Assembly: GCF_002014855.1 (NCBI RefSeq) | Contig: NZ_MUYV01000024.1 | Span: 1 to 8,141, forward strand | Length of the DNA stretch: 8,141 bases | Direction of reading: 5' to 3' | From: Moraxella porci DSM 25326 | Lineage (GTDB): Bacteria; Pseudomonadota; Gammaproteobacteria; Pseudomonadales; Moraxellaceae | Shown: positions 1 to 5,743 of the stretch, piece by piece | How the letters are laid out: every line of letters starts with the position of its first letter | Position numbering within the stretch: position 1 is the first letter of the stretch | The notes under the pieces: model-generated | Database searches by the model: none | Told to the model about the DNA's origin: nothing | Seen by the model: the letters and a program-made list of their open reading frames with translations, nothing else | Made by a program: the position numbers and the translations under genes

Positions 1-930
1 GAAATCGCCCACCACAATGGCTTAGGTGAAACCTCTGCCACAAGAATGGGCAAAATCAGCGATTTCGCTTATAATATCGGTACCAGTCTTAACCAAGAGG
101 AGATAGGCACCCATAGACAAACCATCACACCAACCGAAAAAACTTTGCAAGCTTTAACCACCGATGAACAGCTTGCCATTCATGAAGCCAATCAAGCCCT
201 ACTTGACACCAATGAAATACAAAGAAAAGAAGAGGTTGAGAGTGGGGATGAGGTTTGGGATCAGCCAGGTGTTACTCAGAATTTGGGAAAAACTCGACAA
301 AAAGCATGTCGTCAGGCAGGTGTTAGCCCTAATGACTGCTCAGCCTATATATGGGCAAGAAGTGTCAGTAGAGCAAAGAATATTGCTTCGGTACTTGTGC
401 CAACATCCCCTGGAGAAGTTGCTTTTCTTGTTGCGACTGCTGGTGGTGGCTATGTATTAAAAGTTGCAGGTAAAGCAGGTGTCAAAGTTGTTCGTTCTTT
501 TAAGGGTAAAGATGAGCTAGATAAGGCGGTGGCTGAGGCTAAGAGGGTTTCAAAAAAAGATACTTCAAATGGATATGAGCCTGATAATAATTTGTTAAGT
601 AGTCAAGCCAGTAAAAAAGCCAGAGATGAAAAGTTAATCAAAGATGCTGAAAATATCAGCACGGCCAAACCTGATGGTAGACCGCCGCAAGTAACAGCAC
701 CAAGAAACATTCAAGAGCAAATATTGTGGAGTGAAGTTGTTAAAAACCCTAAGACCGCCGGTAAACCTTTAAATGGTATGAATAATGATTCTAGATTCCC
801 CAAAGATGCAGGATTCCAAAAGATGGAAGCCAAAATGAGAAGTAATGATGGAAAGGCGGTAGTTATACATTATCAATACAATCATAAGACAAATAAGGCT
901 TATGATATTAAGATAACCTCAGTTGAATAA
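1..930 (+). CDS. CdiA/filamentous hemagglutinin-like exoprotein, C-terminal toxin region (5' partial)
   Basis: The frame is open from the first base, so this is the tail (309 visible residues) of a longer protein; the ATG at 46 is internal. In CdiA/FhaB two-partner exoproteins the C-terminus carries a variable toxin delivered into neighbouring cells. Seen here: a charged helical stretch, a pretoxin-like segment with two cysteines (about C103 and C113), and a Gly/Ala/Val-rich hydrophobic segment (about 138-163) that could help membrane entry. A Lys-rich linker follows, then a compact tail from about residue 236 beginning NIQEQILW. That tail contains GMNNDSRFP, a GFQKM element, IHYQYN and a YDIKITS end. 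No VENN motif is present. A small alpha/beta tail with a late His and polar residues is compatible with an RNase-type toxin of the BECR group, but I cannot assign a family. A candidate immunity gene starts 22 bp downstream, supporting the CDI interpretation. The exoprotein call is fairly firm; the toxin activity is unknown. Confidence 0.75.
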   Translation, partial: EIAHHNGLGETSATRMGKISDFAYNIGTSLNQEEIGTHRQTITPTEKTLQALTTDEQLAIHEANQALLDTNEIQRKEEVESGDEVWDQPGVTQNLGKTRQKACRQAGVSPNDCSAYIWARSVSRAKNIASVLVPTSPGEVAFLVATAGGGYVLKVAGKAGVKVVRSFKGKDELDKAVAEAKRVSKKDTSNGYEPDNNLLSSQASKKARDEKLIKDAENISTAKPDGRPPQVTAPRNIQEQILWSEVVKNPKTAGKPLNGMNNDSRFPKDAGFQKMEAKMRSNDGKAVVIHYQYNHKTNKAYDIKITSVE

Positions 931-952
931 CAAGAATTAAGGAGTTAAAAAG

Positions 953-1354
953 ATGTTGATTAGAGCAAAAGATAGTTTGTTAAATAATTATATTTACATT
1001 TATTCAATATATTTGTCTAAAAACGGCTTTGATGAAAATTGTTGGTATTTTTTATGTAGTTCTGAGAATAAATTTGGACTTAATGTTTTTACATTAGACG
1101 AGATTAAGGAAATTGAGATTTTGGATTTTGAAGGTCAGATTTCTTACTTATATATTGACAACGAAATTGTAAACAGAATAAGAAAAAACAATTGGAGCAT
1201 AGATGAAAATTTATACTTAAATTCAAAAAATCAGTATATGCACCCAGTTTTAAAATATTTTTTAGATAATCAGTGGGAAGTTTACGAAGGAATCATTGAA
1301 GGTCAGATTGATGACTGGAGAGAATTCGAAAAAAAATTAGGATTTAGACCTTGA
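953..1354 (+). CDS. Candidate immunity protein for the upstream CDI toxin (hypothetical)
   Basis: This 133-residue protein is not one I recognise. It starts with ATG behind a good ribosome binding site (TAAGGAG, 938-944, 8 nt spacing), 22 bp after the toxin gene stop, so the two are probably co-transcribed. It is rich in Tyr, Asn, Ile, Asp and Glu, has no signal peptide or membrane segment, and is predicted cytoplasmic and acidic. Its base composition is far more AT-rich than the exoprotein gene. In CDI loci the gene directly after cdiA encodes the cognate cytoplasmic immunity protein (CdiI). Position, size, acidity and AT bias all fit that role, but the function is inferred from context only. 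It could instead be an immunity protein left over from another toxin allele. Confidence 0.6.
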   Translation: MLIRAKDSLLNNYIYIYSIYLSKNGFDENCWYFLCSSENKFGLNVFTLDEIKEIEILDFEGQISYLYIDNEIVNRIRKNNWSIDENLYLNSKNQYMHPVLKYFLDNQWEVYEGIIEGQIDDWREFEKKLGFRP

Positions 1355-1554
1355 ATAATTCAAAGATTTTTATTATTGAGGGTATTGATGTATATAATTA
1401 TTACGACAGCGATTATTACGGTATGTCGGCTTATATATTTCGTTATACAAATCATGGTAAAAATTTTTTATTTACATTACCTGGTTGTTATTTTGAAGAA
1501 ATTTTAAAAAACCCCAACCTTGGCAATCTCGGGCGACTATTTTTCGCCGAATAA
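1351..1554 (+). CDS. Small hypothetical ORF overlapping the immunity gene (TTG start)
   Basis: This is a 67-residue ORF whose TTG start overlaps the TGA stop of the preceding gene as TTGA (1351-1354), an arrangement typical of translational coupling. TTAGGA at 1338-1343 could serve as ribosome binding site. The protein is rich in Tyr, Asp and Phe, like the immunity candidate before it. The final residues (after KNP) are encoded by clearly more GC-rich sequence (about 1511-1552), as if the frame runs into a different piece of DNA. It may be a truncated second immunity protein or a remnant of a discarded toxin-immunity cassette. No family recognised. Confidence 0.4.
   Translation: MNNSKIFIIEGIDVYNYYDSDYYGMSAYIFRYTNHGKNFLFTLPGCYFEEILKNPNLGNLGRLFFAE
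1532..1548. repeat. Short GC-rich inverted repeat at end of small ORF
   Basis: GGCGA (1532-1536) and TCGCC (1544-1548) can pair around a 7-nt T-rich loop. It lies in the unusually GC-rich end of the small ORF. The stem is short and no clean T-tract follows it, so I do not call it a terminator; it may mark a rearrangement junction. Confidence 0.2.
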
Positions 1555-1862
1555 CCTTATTTTACCTTAAATAATCTCTTTATATATCAATATCTTATGA
1601 TTATTATCAGAGTGGATGCTGATTGCGCGCTTTGATGTCTTTTTATTTATTGGCACGAAAAATAATAGAGTAAATTTACCCCATCATTTTTCGTATTTTA
1701 TCATCATTTTAAATTTTTTGCCCTTGTGCTTGCTGATGAAAGTTGTCGATATTGATGGATTTGAATTATTTTAATTTTATATTTTCTATTTAATAATATT
1801 GAATTTTTTTTATTCAAATCTTGTAATTTATCAGTTTGATTTGGGGTGTGGCATGCCAATTT
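1555..1862. other. AT-rich spacer without a recognisable gene
   Basis: I see no coding pattern on either strand here. The stretch lies between the CDI-like locus and the fic promoter. Visible structures are ACGAAAAAT (1655-1663) with ATTTTTCGT (1686-1694), a perfect 9-bp inverted repeat around 22 nt, and GATTTGAAT (1758-1766) with ATTCAAATC (1812-1820) around 45 nt. The first could form a weak transcript-end hairpin for the upstream operon, but it is AT-rich and lacks a clean U-tract. Confidence 0.4.
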
Positions 1863-1891
1863 TGCGGTGATTGATGGTGTTATTCACCGCA
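1863..1891. promoter_or_regulatory. Candidate operator 1 upstream of fic (TGCGG-N19-CCGCA)
   Basis: TGCGGTGA (1863-1870) and TCACCGCA (1884-1891) form a perfect 8-bp inverted repeat around 13 nt. The outer pentamers TGCGG and CCGCA recur with identical spacing 34 bp downstream around the -10 element. This makes a dimeric regulator site more likely than chance. The bound protein is unknown; autoregulation by the Fic protein's C-terminal helix-turn-helix-like region is one possibility. Confidence 0.5.
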
Positions 1892-1896
1892 TATTT

Positions 1897-1925
1897 TGCG
1901 GAGAATATGTGGTATAATTACCGCA
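1897..1925. promoter_or_regulatory. Candidate operator 2 covering the fic -10 element
   Basis: TGCGG (1897-1901) and CCGCA (1921-1925), again separated by 19 nt, flank the extended -10 promoter. ATTTTGCGG is a 9-nt direct repeat (1859-1867 and 1893-1901). A protein bound here would block RNA polymerase, which fits repression. Confidence 0.45.
1910..1918 (+). promoter_or_regulatory. Extended -10 promoter of fic
   Basis: TGGTATAAT is a perfect extended -10 (TGn plus TATAAT, hexamer at 1913-1918). No good -35 hexamer is visible at 17 nt, which is usual for extended -10 promoters. Transcription would start near 1925, giving a leader of about 25 nt before the ATG at 1950. It also argues against translation starting at the in-frame TTG at 1896. 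Confidence 0.6.
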
Positions 1926-1949
1926 GATGAGGCGAAATTGAGAATAGTG

Positions 1950-3077
1950 ATGGTTGATACGTTTATTCATGAATATCCAAATTGGACAGATTGGCAGCTT
2001 GATGAGGGGCAGCTACTTCCCCTTGTCGCTCGCATTCGTTTGCTTCAGGGGCGCTTGTTGGGGCAGATGAGCAGCCTTGGGTTTGATTTACCACTTGAAG
2101 TTTGTCTTGAGGCATTGACATTGGAGGTGATTAAGACATCGGAGATTGAGGGTGAATATCTTAACACTGAACAGGTACGCTCTTCGGTTGCTCGGCACTT
2201 AGGTATTGAAGCGCTGTATCAGCATCAGCTTGTTACACCAAGCTATGAAGTGGAAGCGATTGTTCAAATGATGCTTAAGGCGACTTCAGGATTTGACTTA
2301 CCATTAACCTTAGATGAAGTCTGTCGTTGGCATCATGCACTATTTCCACAAGGGCTAAGTGGTATGTATGACATTAATGTGGGCACATTACGAGATGATG
2401 CCAATGGTCCGATGCAGGTGGTCTCAGGCGCTTATGGCAAAGCCAAAGTACACTTTGAAGCACCAAAGGCCGATAGATTACCCGATGAGCTTGAGCGATT
2501 TTTTCGGTGGTATAACGATGATGAGACGGGACTTGATTTGACAATTAAGGCGGGGCTTGCACACCTGTGGTTTGTCACGCTACACCCATTTGATGATGGT
2601 AACGGTCGTCTGACCCGTGCACTCACTGAGCGGATGCTTGCCAAAAGCGATGGCAGTCCGCAGCGATTTTATAGTATGTCCGCACAAATTCTTGCCAATC
2701 GTCGTGAGTATTATCACATACTTGAACAGACCCAAAAGGGTTTGGCATCAGCCACCGAATGGCTAATTTGGTTTTTAACCAATCTAGAAGCAGCTTTGAT
2801 ACAAGCACTTGCTCAGTCACAAAAGGTTGTCGCCAAGTCACAATTTTGGCATACATATCGCTACACATCACTCAATCCACGGCAGGTAGTGATGATCAAT
2901 AAGCTTTGGGGTGATTTTTATGGCAAGCTTACCACCAAAAAATGGGCGAGTATCACAAAAGTATCTACAGATACCGCTCTAAGAGACATCAATGATTTGG
3001 TTGAAAAAGGAATTTTGGTGAAGTCACTAGCTTCTGGACGCAGTCAAAGTTATGAGCTGAGTTGTCTTGTGGAGTAG
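1950..3077 (+). CDS. Fic family protein (DUF4172-type N-terminus), protein adenylyltransferase
   Basis: Fic enzymes transfer AMP (or another nucleotide part) from a nucleotide triphosphate to hydroxyl side chains of target proteins. The 375-residue product opens with the W/LLPL-rich region typical of DUF4172/Fic_N proteins. It carries the class II inhibitory motif T63-S-E-I-E67-G68 near the N-terminus, whose Glu normally holds the enzyme inactive in cis. The intact catalytic motif is H212-P-F-D-D-G-N-G-R220 with R223 following, so all consensus residues of HxFx(D/E)GNGRxxR are present. The C-terminal 70 or so residues resemble a winged helix (segments around 309-370), as in related Fic regulators. 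ATG 1950 was chosen because family members begin just before a segment like IHEYPNW and because the promoter lies inside the longer TTG frame; GTG 1947 is an alternative. GAGA at 1940-1943 is a weak ribosome binding site. It is probably monocistronic. Targets are unknown. Confidence 0.9.
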   Translation: MVDTFIHEYPNWTDWQLDEGQLLPLVARIRLLQGRLLGQMSSLGFDLPLEVCLEALTLEVIKTSEIEGEYLNTEQVRSSVARHLGIEALYQHQLVTPSYEVEAIVQMMLKATSGFDLPLTLDEVCRWHHALFPQGLSGMYDINVGTLRDDANGPMQVVSGAYGKAKVHFEAPKADRLPDELERFFRWYNDDETGLDLTIKAGLAHLWFVTLHPFDDGNGRLTRALTERMLAKSDGSPQRFYSMSAQILANRREYYHILEQTQKGLASATEWLIWFLTNLEAALIQALAQSQKVVAKSQFWHTYRYTSLNPRQVVMINKLWGDFYGKLTTKKWASITKVSTDTALRDINDLVEKGILVKSLASGRSQSYELSCLVE

Positions 3078-3090
3078 CTACAAAAAAGAT

Positions 3091-3104
3091 ATTCATGCAT
3101 GAAT
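3091..3104. repeat. 14-bp perfect palindrome before hipBA operators
   Basis: ATTCATGCATGAAT is self-complementary over all 14 bases. It starts 14 bp after the fic stop and directly abuts a consensus TTGACA (3105-3110). It could be a regulator site, or part of a transcript-end structure for fic; it has no loop and no T-tract, so a classical terminator is unlikely. Confidence 0.3.
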
Positions 3105-3123
3105 TTGACAAAATATTATCAAA
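3104..3123. promoter_or_regulatory. Candidate HipB operator 1 (upstream, imperfect)
   Basis: TTTGACA (3104-3110) and TATCAAA (3117-3123) form an inverted repeat with one mismatch and a 6-nt spacer. This is the same design as the perfect site centred 41 bp downstream. It contains a TTGACA hexamer, but no -10 lies at the right distance from it. Confidence 0.45.
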
Positions 3124-3140
3124 AACTACCAAAAATCCTG

Positions 3141-3168
3141 TAATTTTGATAAAATAATATCAAAATTA
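3141..3168. promoter_or_regulatory. Candidate HipB operator 2 (perfect 11-bp inverted repeat)
   Basis: TAATTTTGATA (3141-3151) and TATCAAAATTA (3158-3168) are perfect complements around a 6-nt spacer, 20 bp before the hipB start codon. HipB-type antitoxins bind such paired half-sites upstream of their own operon. The site overlaps the likely -10 element, as expected for autorepression. Confidence 0.6.
3147..3155 (+). promoter_or_regulatory. Candidate extended -10 promoter of hipBA
   Basis: TGATAAAAT has the TGn extension and a hexamer TAAAAT (3150-3155) matching five of six consensus positions. It lies inside operator 2. Transcription would start near 3162, about 26 nt before the hipB ATG. 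Confidence 0.4.
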
Positions 3169-3187
3169 AACCAAGTTGAGGTTGGTT

Positions 3188-3466
3188 ATGCTTCATCTGT
3201 ATGACGATATTGATGCACGCTTAGCTTTGGCAGCGTATCTAAAACAAAAACGCAAAGATGCCAAGCTGTCACGCCGAGCACTGGCTGAAAAATCCTTGAT
3301 TCCAGAGCCAACCATTCGTCGGTTTGAGAATACAGGTCATATTTCTTTGAAGAACTTTTTGTTATTGTGGATGATTTTGGATGATATTGCTCGGTTTATG
3401 GAATTAACCAAACCTAAAGCAATCAAACCCAAAACCATCGCTGAGGTGCTTGCTTATGATCAGTAA
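3188..3466 (+). CDS. hipB: HipB-like XRE-family antitoxin and autorepressor
   Basis: This 92-residue DNA-binding protein would neutralise the HipA kinase and repress the operon. A lambda-repressor-like helix-turn-helix is visible around residues 17-62: basic KQKRKDAKLSRR, then ALAEKSLIPEPTIRRFENTG. The ending, with PKTIAEVLAYDQ, is a short tail after the HTH. ATG 3188 is preferred over the in-frame TTG 3176 because GAGG (3178-3181) sits 6 nt ahead of it. Its 3' end overlaps hipA by 11 bp, so the two are translated as a coupled pair in the usual antitoxin-first order. Two inverted repeats upstream are its likely binding sites. The HipB assignment rests on the HTH plus position before hipA. Confidence 0.82.
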   Translation: MLHLYDDIDARLALAAYLKQKRKDAKLSRRALAEKSLIPEPTIRRFENTGHISLKNFLLLWMILDDIARFMELTKPKAIKPKTIAEVLAYDQ

Positions 3467-4730
3467 CTATCAGCCGACTCGGTATTTGAGTGTTTATAGA
3501 ACCTTACTGACGGGTGAGAAGGTTCTCCTGGGAGAGTTGGCACAGTCATCTCAGGGGTGTTTTTTTGCTTATCATCCTGCTTATTTAGAGCAATATCCCA
3601 ACATCTCACCATTTAAACTCAGCGCAAGCACTGAGCCACAGCAAGCACCTGCGATGCCGCATTTTAACCTGCATGGCGTGTTTGCTGATGCTCTACCTGA
3701 TGGTTGGGGCATGCTACTTCAAGATAGATATTTTGCCAGCCAAGGCATCAATTATCGTATGGTGAGCATGCTCGATCGCTTGGCTTTTGTAGGTAATCGT
3801 GGTATTGGCGCACTGTCTTTTGAACCAAGTTTTGATCATGGGTTTGGTGCAGAGATTGCCCATACCACAATGGCAGAGCTTGGTAATCATGCTGAACGCT
3901 TGTTTGATGGCTTGACTGAAGAGATTTTGATGGCGCTCGTACAAGCTGGTAGTTCAGGCGGTGCAAGACCAAAATCTCAGGTCTATCTTAGTCAAGATGC
4001 CAAATCATGTCGTACCATACCGCAGCTGGGTGATGAAGCATGGATTGTTAAATTTACATCGCAAAACTTAAGCCTATCACATGATGAAGGCGTCTGTGAA
4101 GCGGTATATTTGATGATGGCAGAACAAGCAGATTTGCAACCTGTTCAATGGCGATTATTTGAGACCAATACCCGTCGCTGGCTTGGTGTACAACGGTTTG
4201 ATTATCAACCGCAAACCATGGGTAGAATTCATACGCACAGCCTTTGTGGATTATTGGATGCTAGCCACCGTATGCCATCAATGGATTATTTCGAGCTGAT
4301 TAAAGCAACCAAACTCTTGTGCAAAGACCGGCAGGCAACACAGTTGCAATTTCGCAGAGCAATATTTAACTTATTTGCCATCAATCAAGATGATCACACC
4401 AAGAATTGGGCGTTTTTGCAAGATGAACAAGGGCAATGGATGCCATCCCCTGCCTATGATATTACCTACAGTCCAATGCATCACAAGGAGCACTCAATGG
4501 CATTTGGTCGCTATGGTAAAGCACCTAGTTTGGATGTTATTCAATCACTTGCAGATCTTGCAGGCTTTGGGGCTTGGCAAGAAGCCAAAGCTGCCATCGA
4601 GCAGGTTGTTGGCAGCGTTTCAGATTTTAGATATCATGCCAAGCAGCTAGGCGTTCGTGCTGATACCATTACAATGATTGCTAAGCATTTAGATGAGATA
4701 TATCAACAAAACAAGGGTGTGTTGGTTTGA
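3456..4730 (+). CDS. hipA: HipA-like serine/threonine protein kinase toxin
   Basis: HipA kinases phosphorylate cytoplasmic targets (glutamyl-tRNA synthetase in E. coli), stalling translation and promoting dormancy. The 424-residue protein is close to the usual 440. Visible landmarks are the N-terminal subdomain with FNLHGVFADALPDGWG (about 70-85), the glycine- and serine-rich nucleotide/regulatory loop G165-S-S-G-G-A-R-P-K173, and the catalytic INQDDHTKN (about 309-317, with D313, H314, K316 and N317). The metal-binding SPAYD follows (D335). All key residues are present, so it should be active. S166 or S167 are candidate autophosphorylation sites by analogy with the inactivating Ser150 of E. 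coli HipA. ATG 3456 follows GAGG (3443-3446) by 9 nt and overlaps hipB; the earlier TTG 3450 is less likely. The gene ends in TGATG, touching a decayed transposase fragment. The target is not predictable from sequence. Confidence 0.9.
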   Translation: MISNYQPTRYLSVYRTLLTGEKVLLGELAQSSQGCFFAYHPAYLEQYPNISPFKLSASTEPQQAPAMPHFNLHGVFADALPDGWGMLLQDRYFASQGINYRMVSMLDRLAFVGNRGIGALSFEPSFDHGFGAEIAHTTMAELGNHAERLFDGLTEEILMALVQAGSSGGARPKSQVYLSQDAKSCRTIPQLGDEAWIVKFTSQNLSLSHDEGVCEAVYLMMAEQADLQPVQWRLFETNTRRWLGVQRFDYQPQTMGRIHTHSLCGLLDASHRMPSMDYFELIKATKLLCKDRQATQLQFRRAIFNLFAINQDDHTKNWAFLQDEQGQWMPSPAYDITYSPMHHKEHSMAFGRYGKAPSLDVIQSLADLAGFGAWQEAKAAIEQVVGSVSDFRYHAKQLGVRADTITMIAKHLDEIYQQNKGVLV

Positions 4731-4880
4731 TGGTTTGGTTTGCTGTAAAAGATACTAAAGCTGATGCATTAATATCCATCGTTACCAGCAGAATCAAACC
4801 CGGCAGCCAGTGTTTATATAGGTAGCTACAAGAGTATTTACCAAAGATCATATGATAGCAATGTGTACCTGTACAGATGA
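4730..4880 (+). pseudogene. Decayed transposase fragment, IS1595/IS1016-like
   Basis: Directly at the hipA stop, the + strand reads VWFAVKDTKADALI, then SIVTSRIKPGS (4733-4807). It then stops at a TAG (4823-4825). One base forward, from 4812, the text continues VYIGSYKS. From my knowledge of IS1595-group (IS1016-like) transposases, the corresponding stretch runs with a V..T.....L..I.....KP.S spacing and then VYTDSYRS. Here the pattern aligns without gaps up to the one-base shift. The second catalytic Asp (TD) would be replaced by Gly (IG). The fragment is an internal piece, carrying neither the start nor the end of a transposase, and no terminal inverted repeats are visible. It lies between convergent hipA and the S11 gene. 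The match comes from memory of the family, not from a search, so this is a moderate-confidence call. Confidence 0.5.
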
Positions 4881-5606
4881 TCAAAGCAACTTTGCGTATT
4901 CAACCATCGAAATCATCTCAATGTCCCGCTGCTTTTTGCTGGGGGTCTTTAAGATCACTGCAATACCTGTATAGCCGTTTTGTAGTCTAACATGACAAAG
5001 CAAATTATAGCCCCATTTTACTATTGTGCCTGACTTACCACCGATACACCATGCTCTATCTTTTACATCGATAAATGATGACTTAACTGAGATACTGCGA
5101 GCATTAGATCCAGTAATTGTTAAAGTTGCACTCTTCAAGCTCCAAAGATTGCTCAACTTTGGATGTTTACTAGCAGCTACGCCAAGTAGCATCAAATCTC
5201 TGGCAGTGGTTAGTTGTCTGCTATTAGGCAAGCCCGTTGGGTTGATAAAGCGTGAACTGGTCATGCCCAGTGATGCGGCCTTTTTGTTCATAAGGCTGAT
5301 AAAGTCTTCACCTGCTGCCGATGCTGCAACCCGTGCTAGCGCCATAGCAGCAATATTGCTTGACGGTAGCATCATATTGATGATGAGATCTTGTACGCTG
5401 ATAACATCGCCATCTTGTAAGTTGTGGCCTGAGCCAGCCACCAGATCGCTTTGGATGATTGTTACGCTCGTCTGTAGCGATACATGATCCAAGGCGGTTA
5501 ATGCGGTCAAAACCTTAGTGGTGGATGCTGGGTAGCTGTGATCATCGACATTATGTGAGTAGATTAGATTATCAAAGTCAGGTATGCCATCACTATTGAT
5601 GGGCAA
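4881..5606 (-). CDS. S11 family D-alanyl-D-alanine carboxypeptidase-like protein, probably 5'-truncated
   Basis: S11 serine peptidases (DacA/PBP5 type) trim the terminal D-Ala from peptidoglycan stem peptides in the periplasm. From the TTG at 5606 the product is 241 residues with all active-site motifs: S28-T-T-K31 (SxxK, in PASTTK), S82-S-N84 (SxN) and K191-S-G193 in place of KTG. It lacks the C-terminal PBP5 domain. It has no signal peptide, which a periplasmic enzyme needs. The frame stays open upstream to about 5687 (a stretch reading YQQPNIQAQRYGI precedes the TTG) but then meets TAG with no ATG. Two ATGs (5662-5660 and 5658-5656) sit just before a run of seven C on this strand (G at 5649-5655) and are out of frame. 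One extra C would bring in the first; one fewer would bring in the second. No ribosome binding site is seen. It is either a decayed gene or a length-variable one. It converges on hipA. Confidence 0.7.
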   Translation of the reverse strand: MPINSDGIPDFDNLIYSHNVDDHSYPASTTKVLTALTALDHVSLQTSVTIIQSDLVAGSGHNLQDGDVISVQDLIINMMLPSSNIAAMALARVAASAAGEDFISLMNKKAASLGMTSSRFINPTGLPNSRQLTTARDLMLLGVAASKHPKLSNLWSLKSATLTITGSNARSISVKSSFIDVKDRAWCIGGKSGTIVKWGYNLLCHVRLQNGYTGIAVILKTPSKKQRDIEMISMVEYAKLL

Positions 5607-5648
5607 GATGCCGTATCTTTGGGCTTGTATATTGGGTTGTTGATATAA

Positions 5649-5655
5649 GGGGGGG
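5649..5655. repeat. Homopolymer G7 tract at the 5' end of the S11 gene
   Basis: Seven G on the + strand (seven C in the gene's sense) lie between two candidate ATG codons and the open S11 frame. With eight the ATG at 5662 is in frame, with six the ATG at 5658 is, with seven neither. This is the pattern of a possible slipped-strand switch, though seven is short for a contingency tract. Confidence 0.4.
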
Positions 5656-5713
5656 CATTCATTACTGTTCTATGGTTGATTTTGAGAGCCTAGCATAAAT
5701 AAAAGTTTTAAAT

Positions 5714-5743
5714 ATAATAGCATAGATTATTGATTAAGCACAA
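5714..5743 (-). promoter_or_regulatory. Candidate promoter upstream of the S11 gene
   Basis: On the minus strand TTGTGC (5743-5738) and TATTAT (5719-5714) are separated by 18 nt. The -10 matches five of six positions and the -35 only three. In such AT-rich DNA this could be chance. Confidence 0.3.

Noticed and set aside
1896..1949. N-terminal extension of the Fic protein from TTG 1896
   Set aside because: The extended -10 promoter and second operator lie inside it, and Fic homologues start near the ATG at 1950.
2432..2871. Minus-strand open frames inside fic
   Set aside because: They are shadows of the Fic coding frame, which carries the full catalytic motif.
4864..4875. TGTACctGTACA inverted repeat as a terminator between the convergent genes
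   Set aside because: A 5-bp stem with a 2-nt loop and no T-tract cannot form a proper terminator hairpin; probably chance within the remnant.
4681..4884. 67-codon open frame on the minus strand
   Set aside because: It overlaps the hipA end and the transposase-like remnant, and shows no recognisable protein pattern.
5026..5487. 153-codon open frame on the + strand
   Set aside because: It is antisense to the S11 gene, whose SxxK, SxN and KSG motifs show that the minus strand is the coding one.
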